From assembly GCA_041395105.1 (NCBI GenBank), contig JAWLBB010000007.1, positions 62,001 to 126,000 of the forward strand: a stretch of 64,000 nucleotides of DNA, read 5' to 3'. This document shows positions 55,848 to 64,000 of this stretch, piece after piece. The stretch comes from Opitutaceae bacterium. GTDB taxonomy: Bacteria > Verrucomicrobiota > Verrucomicrobiia > Opitutales > Opitutaceae. A program made the position numbers and the translations under genes. How positions within the stretch are numbered: the first letter of the stretch is position 1; the number at the start of each line of letters is the position of its first letter. Below the pieces are notes generated by a model that saw nothing but the letters and a program-made list of their open reading frames with translations, searched no databases and was not told the origin of the DNA.

Positions 55848-57466
55848 TGAAATCTGGAGGACAGAGGCAGATTGTCGGAATTCTGGTGGTGATCGCCGTC
55901 TATGTCGCGGCAGTGCTCTGGGTGTTTTTTCGCAAGGCGGTGGATGTGGTGGATGATCGGGTGACCATCCGGCTGACCCACTGGCAGATCGAGAGCAATA
56001 TACCGGAGGCCGTGCAGGCCCAGCTGGACCGTTACGAGGAGCTCAATCCCGGAGTCAGGGTTGAGCAGAACCTCGTGCCCGGACGGGTTTACCAACTCTG
56101 GCTGCGGGCCAATCTGACCGGGGGGGTCGCAACTGATATCGTCGAATTCGGAACCTGGCTTCCCGGGATGAAGGATATCATTCCGCGGTATTTCCAGCCG
56201 GTGACCCGTTACGTTGATCTTCCCAATCCCTACAACGTGGGCACGGTGATGGAAGGCGTGCCGTGGCGGAAAACATTCCGCGACGGCATGCGAGGCTCGC
56301 AGGGCTTTCATCCGGACCTGAATCACTACTATGCGCCGACCCTCTGCATGGTGAGCATCCGCATGTTCTACAACAAGGACCTGCTGAAGGAGGTGACGGG
56401 ATACGATCGGCCGCCGTCGGACTACCGCGAGTTTCTCGAGATGGGAGAGACCATCAACCGGGTCAGCCGGGAAACCGGTCGGGCGCTTGTTCCCATCGCC
56501 GGGGGGCAGCTTAATTCCAAGTGGATCATGGACTACATGTTCGGCCGGTTGATGATGCCGTTTCTCTACACGCTCGACCGGGATCACAAGCTCAAGCTCC
56601 TGCTGCACGACCTCGCGTTCGGCTACCTGAACGGAAAGTGGTCGCATGATTCCCCGGATCTCCAGGCCGGCCTGCAGATGGTCCGGGAACTCGGCGGGAT
56701 GATGCGCCCGGGCTTCCTTCAACTTTCCCGCGATGATGCGACCCAGCAGTTCATCCGGGGTGAGGCGCTCATGATCGGGACAGGGACCTGGGATGCCCCG
56801 AGCATCCGTGAACTTGCGCCCTTTGAAGTGGGGATCGTCCGGATGCCTTTCCCTGACAAAGACGATCCGGTCTACGGAAAATACGTCATCGGTCCGGTTG
56901 GCGATGGTGGCGTTAGCACCGGGTTTTCACTTTATGTGAACAAGGCGACGCCCCATATGGCGGAGACGATGGATCTGCTGCATTTCATGACCAGCGTGGA
57001 AGGCAACCGCATCTTCAGCGAGGTCTCAGGATGGTATCCCTCCATCATCGGGGTCGAGTCGAATGATCCCGAGCCGGAATTTGCGCCGTTTTACGAAGGC
57101 TACACGACCGGGGGCAGCCTGATCACGGTGTCCGGGCCTGAGGCGACCCGCCTCTGGGACACGAATTCCCATCTTCTTTTTGGGACCTATGGTTCGACGG
57201 AAAGACTTGCGGGAGCCTTTCGAGACATCTTCGCCCAGGCAATCAAGACCGACATGGGCAATGAATTGCGGCAGGCTGTGCAACAGTTGCGCCGCCTGGA
57301 GCCGGCCATCATCGCGCAGATGGCGCTCGAGGGGTTTCCAGAAGCCGATTCATCCGACGAGTTATCGGCAAGCCGGCAACTGCTGGCGGGACAGCATCCC
57401 TACGAAGTGCAGACCCTCGAATTGCGCAATGACCTGATCAACGTGGGCGTTGTCCCCTACTTCTAA
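55847..57466 (+). CDS. ABC-type extracellular solute-binding protein (family 1, sugar-type)
   Basis: A 539-residue solute-binding protein with a hydrophobic N-terminal segment (IVGILVVIAVYVAAVLWVFF) likely to stay as a membrane anchor. The mature part is typical of cluster 1 sugar-binding proteins: VTIRLTHWQIESNIPEAVQAQ, VRVEQNLVPGRVYQLWLRANL, DIVEFGTWL and a mid region MVSIRMFYNKDLLKEVTGYD. No permease or ATPase gene lies in the window. It follows the TPR protein with a TGATGA overlap. The gap to the next gene (fhs, convergent) is 75 bases. Confidence 0.85.
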   Translation: MKSGGQRQIVGILVVIAVYVAAVLWVFFRKAVDVVDDRVTIRLTHWQIESNIPEAVQAQLDRYEELNPGVRVEQNLVPGRVYQLWLRANLTGGVATDIVEFGTWLPGMKDIIPRYFQPVTRYVDLPNPYNVGTVMEGVPWRKTFRDGMRGSQGFHPDLNHYYAPTLCMVSIRMFYNKDLLKEVTGYDRPPSDYREFLEMGETINRVSRETGRALVPIAGGQLNSKWIMDYMFGRLMMPFLYTLDRDHKLKLLLHDLAFGYLNGKWSHDSPDLQAGLQMVRELGGMMRPGFLQLSRDDATQQFIRGEALMIGTGTWDAPSIRELAPFEVGIVRMPFPDKDDPVYGKYVIGPVGDGGVSTGFSLYVNKATPHMAETMDLLHFMTSVEGNRIFSEVSGWYPSIIGVESNDPEPEFAPFYEGYTTGGSLITVSGPEATRLWDTNSHLLFGTYGSTERLAGAFRDIFAQAIKTDMGNELRQAVQQLRRLEPAIIAQMALEGFPEADSSDELSASRQLLAGQHPYEVQTLELRNDLINVGVVPYF

Positions 57467-57541
57467 TAGGGAGCGTCAGACGGAAGGTCTGATCACGTGC
57501 GGTGAGCGGCCATCCCGCAGGTTTCATCCCACCCTCAATCT

Positions 57542-59200
57542 TCATAGCCCGCGGATCTCCTGTTGCGGCCCGAACGTAATTCGCTCCGCCGAAGGGGAGC
57601 GGGGCAGGGCGGGCATGCGAAGCATCTTGCCGGTCAGGGCAACGAGAAAGCCGGCGCCGTCGGCGACTTCGAATCCACGCACCGTGATACGGAAGCCGCG
57701 CGGCCGACCGAGCAGTCTGGGATCGTCTGAGAGGGACATCTGAGTCTTGGCCATGCAGATGGGCAGCTGATCAAAACCGTGGTCACCAAAGTTCGCCATC
57801 TGAGCCCGGGCCTCATCGGTAAAGTCGACGCCATCGGCTCCGTAAATGCGGGTGGCGATCGTCCGGATTTTCGTTTCAACGGAATCGCTCAACCCATAGA
57901 CCGGACGGTGAGGGGGCGTGCTGATCCCGGTGGCATGGACAACCGCCTGGGCCAGTTCCTCGCCGCCCGGACCGCCCTTCGCAAAGATGTCGGCCACGGC
58001 GACCGGGATGCCGGCCTCCTGGCAATACCGGATGACAATCTGCTCTTCTTCCGAAGAATCACCTTCGAACCGATTGAGGGCGACGACTACCGGGCGCGAA
58101 AAGGCGGCGATGGCGTCGAGATGAGCCTGGAGGTTGGGCAGGCCACGACTGACGGCCTCCGCGTCGGGTCGGGTGATTTCGGCAAGGGGTTGGCCGCCGT
58201 GCATTTTGAGGGCGCGCACGGTCGCAACGAGAACGACAAGGTCGGGCGACAGGTTGCCCTGAAGACACTTGATATGATGAAACTTCTCACCACCGAGATC
58301 GAAGGCGAAACCGGCTTCCGTCACTGCGTAGTCGGCATGGCCCAGGGCCATTCGGGTGGCGAGGAGGGAATTGCACCCGTGTGCGATATTGGCGAAGGGG
58401 CCGCCATGAACAAAGGCGGGCACGCCCTCGTCGGATTGAACGAGGTTCGGCTGGAGGGCGTTCCGAAGCACGGCGAGGAGCGCATCGGTCACTCCGAACG
58501 AATCGGCTCGAACCGGTTGGCCGTCCACGGCAAAACCCACCACCATCCGTTTCAAACGATCCCGCAGGTCATCATAGGATTGGGCCAGGCAGAGGATCGC
58601 CATGATCTCGCTGGCGGCGGTGATATCGAAACCGGAGTCGCGTTCCGCCTTCTCGTCGCCGATGCCGATCCGGATGTTTCGCAGGGAGCGGTCGTTCATG
58701 TCCATGACCCGCTTCCAGGTGACTCCTGAGGCGCTCATGGGTGCGGTTCCGAAGTGGAGGCGGTTGTCGATGGTTGCGGCCATCAGATTATGGGCCGAGG
58801 TGACCGCATGGAAATCTCCGGTAAAGTGGAGATTGATGTCATCGGCCGGCGTGAGACAACTGCGCCCGCCGCCGGTCGCCCCGCCTTTTCGCCCGAAAAT
58901 AGGTCCCATCGATGGCTCCCGCAGGGCAAGGGCGGCGCGTTTGCCGATATGCTGCAGGGCTTGAGCCAGCCCGATAGACATGGTGGTCTTTCCTTCGCCG
59001 GGTGGGGTCGGGGTGATGGCGGAGACGAGGATCAGCTTGCCCTGGCGGGGTGGATTCCGGAGGGCGTTGAGATCGACCTTCGCCTTGAGGTTTCCGTAGT
59101 AGGCGACATGAGCCGGATCGAGTTCCAGACGGGAAACGATTCTGGGGAGGGAAGAGGGGTGCGACTCAGAAAGGCTCACAATCCAACCATACGGATACAT
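57542..59200 (-). CDS. fhs: Formate-tetrahydrofolate ligase
   Basis: A 552-residue enzyme that makes 10-formyl-THF from formate, THF and ATP. Visible motifs are the P-loop ITPTPPGEGKTTMSIGLAQA (~62), EPSMGPIFGRKGGATGGG, INLHFTGDFHAVTSAHNL, HGGPFANIAHGCNS and VATVRALKMHGG. Length is typical. ATG 59200 is preferred; GTG 59179 and an upstream frame to 59251 are also open. It converges with the solute-binding protein. Together with glyA and purD it indicates an active one-carbon/purine supply in this genome. Confidence 0.96.
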   Translation of the reverse strand: MYPYGWIVSLSESHPSSLPRIVSRLELDPAHVAYYGNLKAKVDLNALRNPPRQGKLILVSAITPTPPGEGKTTMSIGLAQALQHIGKRAALALREPSMGPIFGRKGGATGGGRSCLTPADDINLHFTGDFHAVTSAHNLMAATIDNRLHFGTAPMSASGVTWKRVMDMNDRSLRNIRIGIGDEKAERDSGFDITAASEIMAILCLAQSYDDLRDRLKRMVVGFAVDGQPVRADSFGVTDALLAVLRNALQPNLVQSDEGVPAFVHGGPFANIAHGCNSLLATRMALGHADYAVTEAGFAFDLGGEKFHHIKCLQGNLSPDLVVLVATVRALKMHGGQPLAEITRPDAEAVSRGLPNLQAHLDAIAAFSRPVVVALNRFEGDSSEEEQIVIRYCQEAGIPVAVADIFAKGGPGGEELAQAVVHATGISTPPHRPVYGLSDSVETKIRTIATRIYGADGVDFTDEARAQMANFGDHGFDQLPICMAKTQMSLSDDPRLLGRPRGFRITVRGFEVADGAGFLVALTGKMLRMPALPRSPSAERITFGPQQEIRGL

Positions 59201-59289
59201 CTTCCCGGAGACAAACCGTTGACTTCGATAGAAGTGTCGAATCGGTCGCAACCGTTCGGGATGGATACGGACTCCCTGCCGCCCCGGCC

Positions 59290-59721
59290 CTACCCATCGT
59301 ATTGGGCGAGCTCGAAGAGAATGCCTTCGGGTCCCCGGCCATAGACAATGCGCTTTCCGGTCTTCGGGTAGGTGTGAATGCCGCTGAGAAAGACGATCCC
59401 CAATGAGGACAGGCGGTCCACTTCCGCTTCGATATCGGTGACCGAAAAGGCAATATGGCGGTAGCCGATCCGGTTGGCGGATTCACCGACTCCTTCCTCC
59501 GGCGGCGCCGGACGGTGGTAACGGATCAGTTCAATCCGGACCGGTGAGTCGTCCGCGACCAGTTGGGCGTAGTGAGCCTCGACCCGGTCCAATCCGACCA
59601 CCCGGGAAATCCATTCTCCCTGGAGGTCCGCTTCATCGGCGACGGTGTATCCGAAGTGTCGGAAGAAGCCCTTGGCTGCCTCGATGTCGCGGACAACGAT
59701 ATTGATGTGATCAAGTTTCAT
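59290..59721 (-). CDS. VOC-fold protein, glyoxalase/methylmalonyl-CoA epimerase-like
   Basis: A 143-residue vicinal-oxygen-chelate protein with two beta-alpha-beta-beta-beta modules: LDHINIVVRDIEAAKGFFRHF with His4, VRIELIRYHRP with Glu near residue 63, YRHIAFSVTDIEAEVDRLSS with a second His and ILFELAQYDG with a final Glu. The His-Glu-His-Glu set suits a metal site as in glyoxalases, epimerases and dioxygenases. The stop overlaps nothing, but its start at 59721 overlaps the stop of the upstream MFS gene by 4 bases (ATGA), so the two are coupled. Substrate unknown. Confidence 0.85.
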   Translation of the reverse strand: MKLDHINIVVRDIEAAKGFFRHFGYTVADEADLQGEWISRVVGLDRVEAHYAQLVADDSPVRIELIRYHRPAPPEEGVGESANRIGYRHIAFSVTDIEAEVDRLSSLGIVFLSGIHTYPKTGKRIVYGRGPEGILFELAQYDG

Positions 59722-60893
59722 AGCTGGATGGCTTGTCCGTAAATGGGTTTGAGCGGCGGCTGCCCGCGCAGACCGATCATATAGGCGATGATCCCGATGG
59801 AGGAGAGGGTCGCCATGATCTGGTACATGGCGATATAGCCACTGTGTTCCGCCAGATATCCGGTGACGATGGCGCCGACAAAGACGCCGGCCATCCGGGT
59901 CGTGCTCAGGAGAGCCTGGGCCATCGCGCGGTTCTCATTGGAAACGTTCCTCGCGATGTAGAGAATGCTGGCCACATCGTAGCCGGCGAAGGTGAAGAGA
60001 TGAAGCGGCTGGGCGAGAAACAACCACCAGTAGTCGGGGGCAAGTGAATACACGACCAGGCGGATCGGGTGGGCGGCGAAGGCCAGCCAGAGCACCCGCC
60101 GAACCCCGAATCGATCGACGACCCATCCCATCAGGGGCAGGGCGAGCACGGCGATGATCCCGTTGGAACCGGCGAGAAACCCGATAAGCACCCGGTCGGC
60201 ACCCATCGTCCGGGCATAGACCGCGAGGAATCCGAACATGGCCGGCAGGGCAAGGCCGATGCAGAAGTTGGCCATGAGAAATGTGACGAGGGGCCGACTC
60301 CACTTGATCGGAACGTTTTCCCGCCGGGTCCTTCCCGTCACCCGGGCGGGCCTGTCACGAGCGATCAGGAGAGCCGCCACAAGAAGCAGGCCCGAGGCCA
60401 ACCAGAAGACTCCCCGGGTGGCGTCAACCATGAGGGGGAGCCCGAGGGTGCCCAGGATGAAGCCGGCGGATCCGAACTGACGATAACGGGCATAGCGGCG
60501 TCCCGGATTGGAGGGGCCGAGACGGGCGACGGCCAATGCCGGCATCAGGGCGAAGGCCATCGGAATGGTGAGACCGCGAAAGGCGGCGTTCAGCGAGAAG
60601 CCCAAGGCCGTCTGGCAGAACGGCAGCAGGCCCAGGCCGATCGCCGCGAAGACGAAGCCGATCGATATCAGTCGTTCTTCCGGGATACCCCGGTCGGCCA
60701 GACGGGCCCAGAACAGCCCCGACACGGTGATCAGGGCCGTCCCGAGGCCGATAACCAAACCGATGGTGGTCTCGCCGAGCCCCTGTTCCTTCATGAAGAC
60801 ACCCTCGAAGGTGGCGAGGATGCCGATGGCAACGAATTGCCCGAAACAGGCTCCGCGCAAACGCCAGATCGAAGGGGATTCCATGGATGCCAT
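59718..60893 (-). CDS. MFS transporter (MFS_1-like)
   Basis: A 391-residue membrane protein with about 12 predicted hydrophobic helices, LGETTIGLVIGLGTALITVSG and FWARLADRG near the start (the MFS loop 2-3 motif), and a cytoplasmic mid-loop with many Arg/Lys (ARVTGRTRRENVPIKW) separating the halves. The closest look is the MFS_1_like/LacY-like branch. The first ATG at 60893 has no strong ribosome site, and ATG 60884 is also possible. It is coupled to the VOC gene, so substrate and VOC reaction may be linked. Function inferred only as transport. Confidence 0.82.
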   Translation of the reverse strand: MASMESPSIWRLRGACFGQFVAIGILATFEGVFMKEQGLGETTIGLVIGLGTALITVSGLFWARLADRGIPEERLISIGFVFAAIGLGLLPFCQTALGFSLNAAFRGLTIPMAFALMPALAVARLGPSNPGRRYARYRQFGSAGFILGTLGLPLMVDATRGVFWLASGLLLVAALLIARDRPARVTGRTRRENVPIKWSRPLVTFLMANFCIGLALPAMFGFLAVYARTMGADRVLIGFLAGSNGIIAVLALPLMGWVVDRFGVRRVLWLAFAAHPIRLVVYSLAPDYWWLFLAQPLHLFTFAGYDVASILYIARNVSNENRAMAQALLSTTRMAGVFVGAIVTGYLAEHSGYIAMYQIMATLSSIGIIAYMIGLRGQPPLKPIYGQAIQL

Positions 60894-61038
60894 CTGGATA
60901 GAGGGAAATCCGCCGAAGATCGAGGACTGAAATCGAGCCAAACCCGGCAACCGCACAGGGTCTTGTGCGGAGCGCGGTTTGGGGTCGCTCAGGTCGATTG
61001 CGCGGTTACGCGCCAGGTTCGTATCAGGCCGACGGGAA

Positions 61039-62469
61039 CTAGATGTTTCCCCGTCTCGCTTCCAGTTCGCCGCGAATGCGGGCAGCCTTGTCCTCGGTGA
61101 TGCTGTACTTCCCCAGTATCCATATACCGAAGACCAGGGCCACTGCCGGAATGATGGCCATGAACAACTTCATTCTCATGAACACCTCGACCTGGTTGGT
61201 CGATGCGGCGACATCAAAACCGGTCAGCTCCAGCAATACACCGGAAACGCCGAACCCCAGGGTGAAGGAGAGTTTGACGACATTGGAGAAGATCGAAGCA
61301 AAACTCCCCTCCCGTCGGTTGCCCGTATTCAGCTCATCCTCATCTCCGATATCAGCGATCATCGATCCGACCAGAAGCCAGGTTCCCTGGCCTCCGAAGC
61401 CCATGAGGAACGAGTTGATCAACATGAGGGCCGGCATGCCCGGGATGAAGATGAAGTAATTGGACGCCCCTCCGATCAGCTGAACGATGAGCGCCACTTT
61501 CAGGGCGGTGATTTTCCCCTTGGCTTTGGAAAACGTGGAGAAGAACACGATGGCCAGATAGACGGAGAGATAGTAGGCGGTGGAGCCGTAGCCGGTCCAG
61601 ATCGAGGAGGCCGTCTGGTCGCCGTCGAGCACGTAATAGGTGCCGATGAAGACATTGAAGCTCTGGGTCAGGCTGGTGCCTCCGGCAAAGAGCACCGTCA
61701 TCAGGACCATGACCAGGAAGTCCCGGTTGCTCAGGGTCAGTCTGAGGTCCCTCCAGAGGCTGTTCCGCTTGTGGTCCTTGACCAGATTGGTCTCACTGAA
61801 GCGTTCCTTGACGAAGAGGGCGGGCAGGACGCCGATGAGGATCATGACGATGCCGCATCCCAGGGCAAACCAGCGCATGCCGTGCAGGGTATCGGCGACA
61901 CCGTTCAGATGAAAGACATCCATCTGGGTGATCGCCCAAACCCAGCCTCCCAACATGCCGAACGTCGTCTGAAAGAGGGAGCGGAATGAATTGATGTTGG
62001 TGCGTTCATGGTAGTCGGGCGTGAGCTCCATGAACATGCTGTGATAGGGCATGGCCCAGATGGTCAGGCTGGTGTAGAGGCACAGCCCCATCGGGATCAT
62101 GAAGGCGATGATCTGGGCATGGGTGGCGTCCCGGGGGAACATCCAGAGCAGAGGAAAAAAGACTCCCAGGAGGATTGCGCCGACGAAGATATAGGGCCGC
62201 CGCCGGCCCCATCTCGACTTCGTGTTGTCCGAGATCCAGCCCATGAGCGGATCGGTCATCGCATCCCAAAGTCGGAAGCCCATGAAGAGCATGCTGACAA
62301 TCCAGGGCTTGATGCCGAACTGGATCGTAAGGATCGGCGAAGCAATACCGAGTGGTATCCAGACTGCCCAGATGTCAGCCGGGGCGGCCAGACTGTAGGC
62401 GATTTTGCGCCAGAACGGCAGAACGTAGGTGGGTTTCTTCTCGATTAGGGTCCGTATGGCTTTGAACAT
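61039..62469 (-). CDS. GPH/MelB-type sugar:cation symporter (MFS)
   Basis: A 476-residue transporter of the glycoside-pentoside-hexuronide family. The motif FRLWDAMTDPLMGWISDNTK followed by RWGRRRPYIF in the loop between helices 2 and 3 is the GPH hallmark, with Asp residues that bind the cation. The remaining helices are regular; RSLFQTTFGMLGGWVWAI and YYLSVYLAIVFF are examples. GPH symporters import sugars or glycosides with Na+ or H+. The start at ATG 62469 places the first helix correctly, and the frame upstream to 62598 is not supported by similarity. The 285-base gap to the next gene (62470-62754) holds no evident gene. Confidence 0.9.
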   Translation of the reverse strand: MFKAIRTLIEKKPTYVLPFWRKIAYSLAAPADIWAVWIPLGIASPILTIQFGIKPWIVSMLFMGFRLWDAMTDPLMGWISDNTKSRWGRRRPYIFVGAILLGVFFPLLWMFPRDATHAQIIAFMIPMGLCLYTSLTIWAMPYHSMFMELTPDYHERTNINSFRSLFQTTFGMLGGWVWAITQMDVFHLNGVADTLHGMRWFALGCGIVMILIGVLPALFVKERFSETNLVKDHKRNSLWRDLRLTLSNRDFLVMVLMTVLFAGGTSLTQSFNVFIGTYYVLDGDQTASSIWTGYGSTAYYLSVYLAIVFFSTFSKAKGKITALKVALIVQLIGGASNYFIFIPGMPALMLINSFLMGFGGQGTWLLVGSMIADIGDEDELNTGNRREGSFASIFSNVVKLSFTLGFGVSGVLLELTGFDVAASTNQVEVFMRMKLFMAIIPAVALVFGIWILGKYSITEDKAARIRGELEARRGNI

Positions 62470-62754
62470 GGAAGGCACATTCGTTGATTGTGGGTAAGGC
62501 GGAAGTCTTGGACGAAATCCAGAAAAGTCCATCGCTTGATTAGGTCCGATGTCATCTTGCCATGCCCCGGATGATCCTGTTGCCCGGATGAGGGTCAAAT
62601 TGACTCTTGATCGTTGACTCCCCCTCGGCCCGAGACGGATCCTCGAATCCCCAAGGTGGTGCTCGGAGGTTCCCCGGGCCCGCAGACTTCAACCCTCCTT
62701 GACGCGGCAGGACGATCGCTCCGCCTCAGGACGCAGCATTTCTCCTAATCCACT

Positions 62755-64000
62755 TCAGAGGCCGACAGCCATGGCGAGTCGTTCCGCGATCCAGACGGCG
62801 TCGCGTTTCTCCCGAATGCCGCCGCCGGCGTGGAATTTGTGACCGGCGTGATCCTCGACCACGACTTTGTAGAATTGGGTCGAACCGGAGCGCATGCCGG
62901 GTTGGGCGGTGACCGCCCGGACAGAGCCCGGCGGCAGGGATCGCGTCACGGTTGGAAGGATGAGACGGTGCCGGATGGTCAGGTGGCGGTCTTCCGTCGT
63001 CACTCGGACACCGTAAAAGAGAGCGGAGAGTACTCCGGCCAGAAGTATCAGGTTGAAGGCTCCCCACATGAAGGGGAATAGCCGGGGCATATCGACCTGC
63101 AGGAGAAAGTAGAGGATGCCGGTCCAGACAGCCGTGAAGACGATCAGCCCGAAGGTGGACCCATTATTTCGACCGGGCAGGAAGTCGATGGACACGCCGA
63201 CTGCGGTTTCGCGGATGCGAACGCCTTTCATCACAGGTTCACTACCGACATCGGGCGAGGCTTGGAACTCTGCCAGAGGGTCGGTCACCCTTTCCTTCGG
63301 AACGGTGTCACGGGATCGAAAGACCGGCACCTCGAAAGTCTCGGCGTAGTCGACTCCCGGCAGGTCGGCATGAGCTTTCAACCGCCAAACAATGGCAGGA
63401 TTTCCGTCAAGGGACTCCGGTTGATCGTCGGGCAGGGGGAAGAAGACGGGCAGGCTCAACCCCGCGTTGGACAGGGCGATGGCGCGGTGGGGAACAACCC
63501 TCGTCTCCTCCCAGAGCAGGTCCTCCCGGGTGCTCCGGTTCTTTCCGCTTCCGGTGGTGGTTCGTCGGACACAGGTGAGTTTGAGCCTGATTTCCTGGAT
63601 GGTCACCATGACACACGGGATCTCCAGGCGGGCCTGAAAGTGTTGCCCGAGGCAGCCTGGCAGGGTTTCCAGGTGGAGCACGGATTGGCCGAACCTCCGC
63701 CATTGAAGGGTCAGGCGGATTGCGGCGGCGAGCAGGCCGATCCCCACGAGGGGAAAGAGCAGGGCGATGAGGACGGCCTTGTTTCCCTTTTCCCATTCCT
63801 GGCGGAAGACGAAGAAGATCGGGGAGGAAACCCCGTTCCAGAAAATCGCAAAAAGCCACATGGCGATGACCGAGGCGCGCCGGTTCGAGCGTGCCGTCCC
63901 TGCCGCCCAGTCCTTGCGCCAGAGCCAGGGGGCCGACGGGTTGGCAGCCGCGACCTCGGCGTCTCGTCGCGACTTGCGAAATCCATGGAGGACCAGGGCA
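62755..64000 (-). CDS. Membrane protein of unknown function (5' end outside the window)
   Basis: The frame runs past the window edge: the minus-strand codons from 64000 to 63862 are open and read ...LVLHGFRKSRRDAEVAA... then PSAPWLWRKDWAAG, joining the ATG-bounded part without a break. So the ATG at 63861 is internal and the true start lies beyond. At least three membrane spans are visible (IAMWLFAIFWNGVSSPIFFVF; AVLIALLFPLVGIGLLAAAI; FGLIVFTAVWTGILYFLLQV, and a fourth nearby), with a beta-rich cytoplasmic or periplasmic part between them. The PWLWRKDWAAG opening and layout resemble DUF3592-containing membrane proteins. I have no functional assignment. Confidence 0.75.
   Translation of the reverse strand, partial: ALVLHGFRKSRRDAEVAAANPSAPWLWRKDWAAGTARSNRRASVIAMWLFAIFWNGVSSPIFFVFRQEWEKGNKAVLIALLFPLVGIGLLAAAIRLTLQWRRFGQSVLHLETLPGCLGQHFQARLEIPCVMVTIQEIRLKLTCVRRTTTGSGKNRSTREDLLWEETRVVPHRAIALSNAGLSLPVFFPLPDDQPESLDGNPAIVWRLKAHADLPGVDYAETFEVPVFRSRDTVPKERVTDPLAEFQASPDVGSEPVMKGVRIRETAVGVSIDFLPGRNNGSTFGLIVFTAVWTGILYFLLQVDMPRLFPFMWGAFNLILLAGVLSALFYGVRVTTEDRHLTIRHRLILPTVTRSLPPGSVRAVTAQPGMRSGSTQFYKVVVEDHAGHKFHAGGGIREKRDAVWIAERLAMAVGL

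Noticed and set aside
1..64000. Search by eye for tRNA, rRNA, CRISPR arrays, transposases and integrases
   Set aside because: None seen; no tandem spaced repeats, no IS-type terminal repeats or DDE motifs in any credible gene.

Overview
The window is GC-rich (roughly 60% or more) bacterial chromosome, densely packed with genes on both strands. I saw no rRNA, tRNA, insertion sequence, phage or CRISPR array. The gene set points to Verrucomicrobiota, probably the Opitutae/Opitutia side. The pointers are a complete pilus-like locus of the Akkermansia Amuc_1098-1102 type, a PEP-CTERM protein, a DUF4838 protein paired with a BNR/sialidase protein, a eukaryote-like UDP-sugar pyrophosphorylase and many secreted proteins without named families. 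This placement is inference from gene content, not from a marker-gene tree.

Layout. 1-5.7 kb: end of a probable solute-binding protein, an AAA ATPase with a Toprim-like partner, an acyl-CoA/ACP synthetase, a secreted protein and a CHAD protein. 5.7-9.9 kb (minus): glyA, a small phosphatase, a degenerate S41-like protein and purD. 10.1-13.1 kb (plus): FKBP isomerase, GT4 glycosyltransferase, lipid kinase. 13.2-16 kb (minus): a fused tRNA wobble-uridine modification enzyme and a polyprenyl synthetase. 16-17.9 kb (plus): aroK and queG. 18-21.2 kb (minus): thioesterase, orphan DNA methyltransferase and a GspB/ExeA-like pair. 21.3-25.3 kb (plus): FtsB, UDP-sugar pyrophosphorylase, phosphohexomutase. 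25.3-27.1 kb (minus): a two-component system. 27.2-32.3 kb (plus): a tight operon with a YceI protein, a type III polyketide synthase, a secreted protein, a methyltransferase-monooxygenase fusion and a UbiE-like methyltransferase. 32.4-35.9 kb (minus): pyruvate dehydrogenase E1 alpha, E1 beta and E2. 36-43.6 kb: a Nudix gene divergent from the pilus/secretin operon. 43.9-50.7 kb (minus): SYLF protein, DUF4838, sialidase-like and RapA-like genes. 50.9-57.5 kb: small secreted or anchored proteins, YqeY, a PEP-CTERM protein and a solute-binding protein. 57.5-64 kb (minus): formate-THF ligase, a VOC protein, two MFS transporters and the 3' part of a membrane protein.

The three most interesting systems follow. 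(1) The 27.2-32.3 kb operon combines type III PKS, ICMT-like O-methyltransferase fused to a flavin hydroxylase, and UbiE-like C-methyltransferase. Its order of chemistry would make a 2-methoxy-5-methyl-6-alkyl-benzoquinol, an alkyl-chain counterpart of a ubiquinone intermediate. A YceI-type lipid/quinone-binding protein leads the operon and a two-component system diverges from it. (2) The 13.2-14.9 kb gene fuses an MnmC(o)-like oxidoreductase to an MnmM/YtqB-like methyltransferase, giving a bifunctional enzyme in the reverse domain order to E. coli MnmC. (3) The 36.6-43.5 kb locus matches Amuc_1102-1101-1100-1099-1098 in order and architecture. It sits behind a perfect 10-bp-arm palindrome, and an ExeA/GspB-like secretin-assembly pair lies elsewhere in the window.

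Central metabolism is also represented: one-carbon and purine genes (glyA, fhs, purD), shikimate (aroK), pyruvate oxidation (pdhABC) and tRNA wobble modification (queG plus the MnmC(o)-MnmM fusion).
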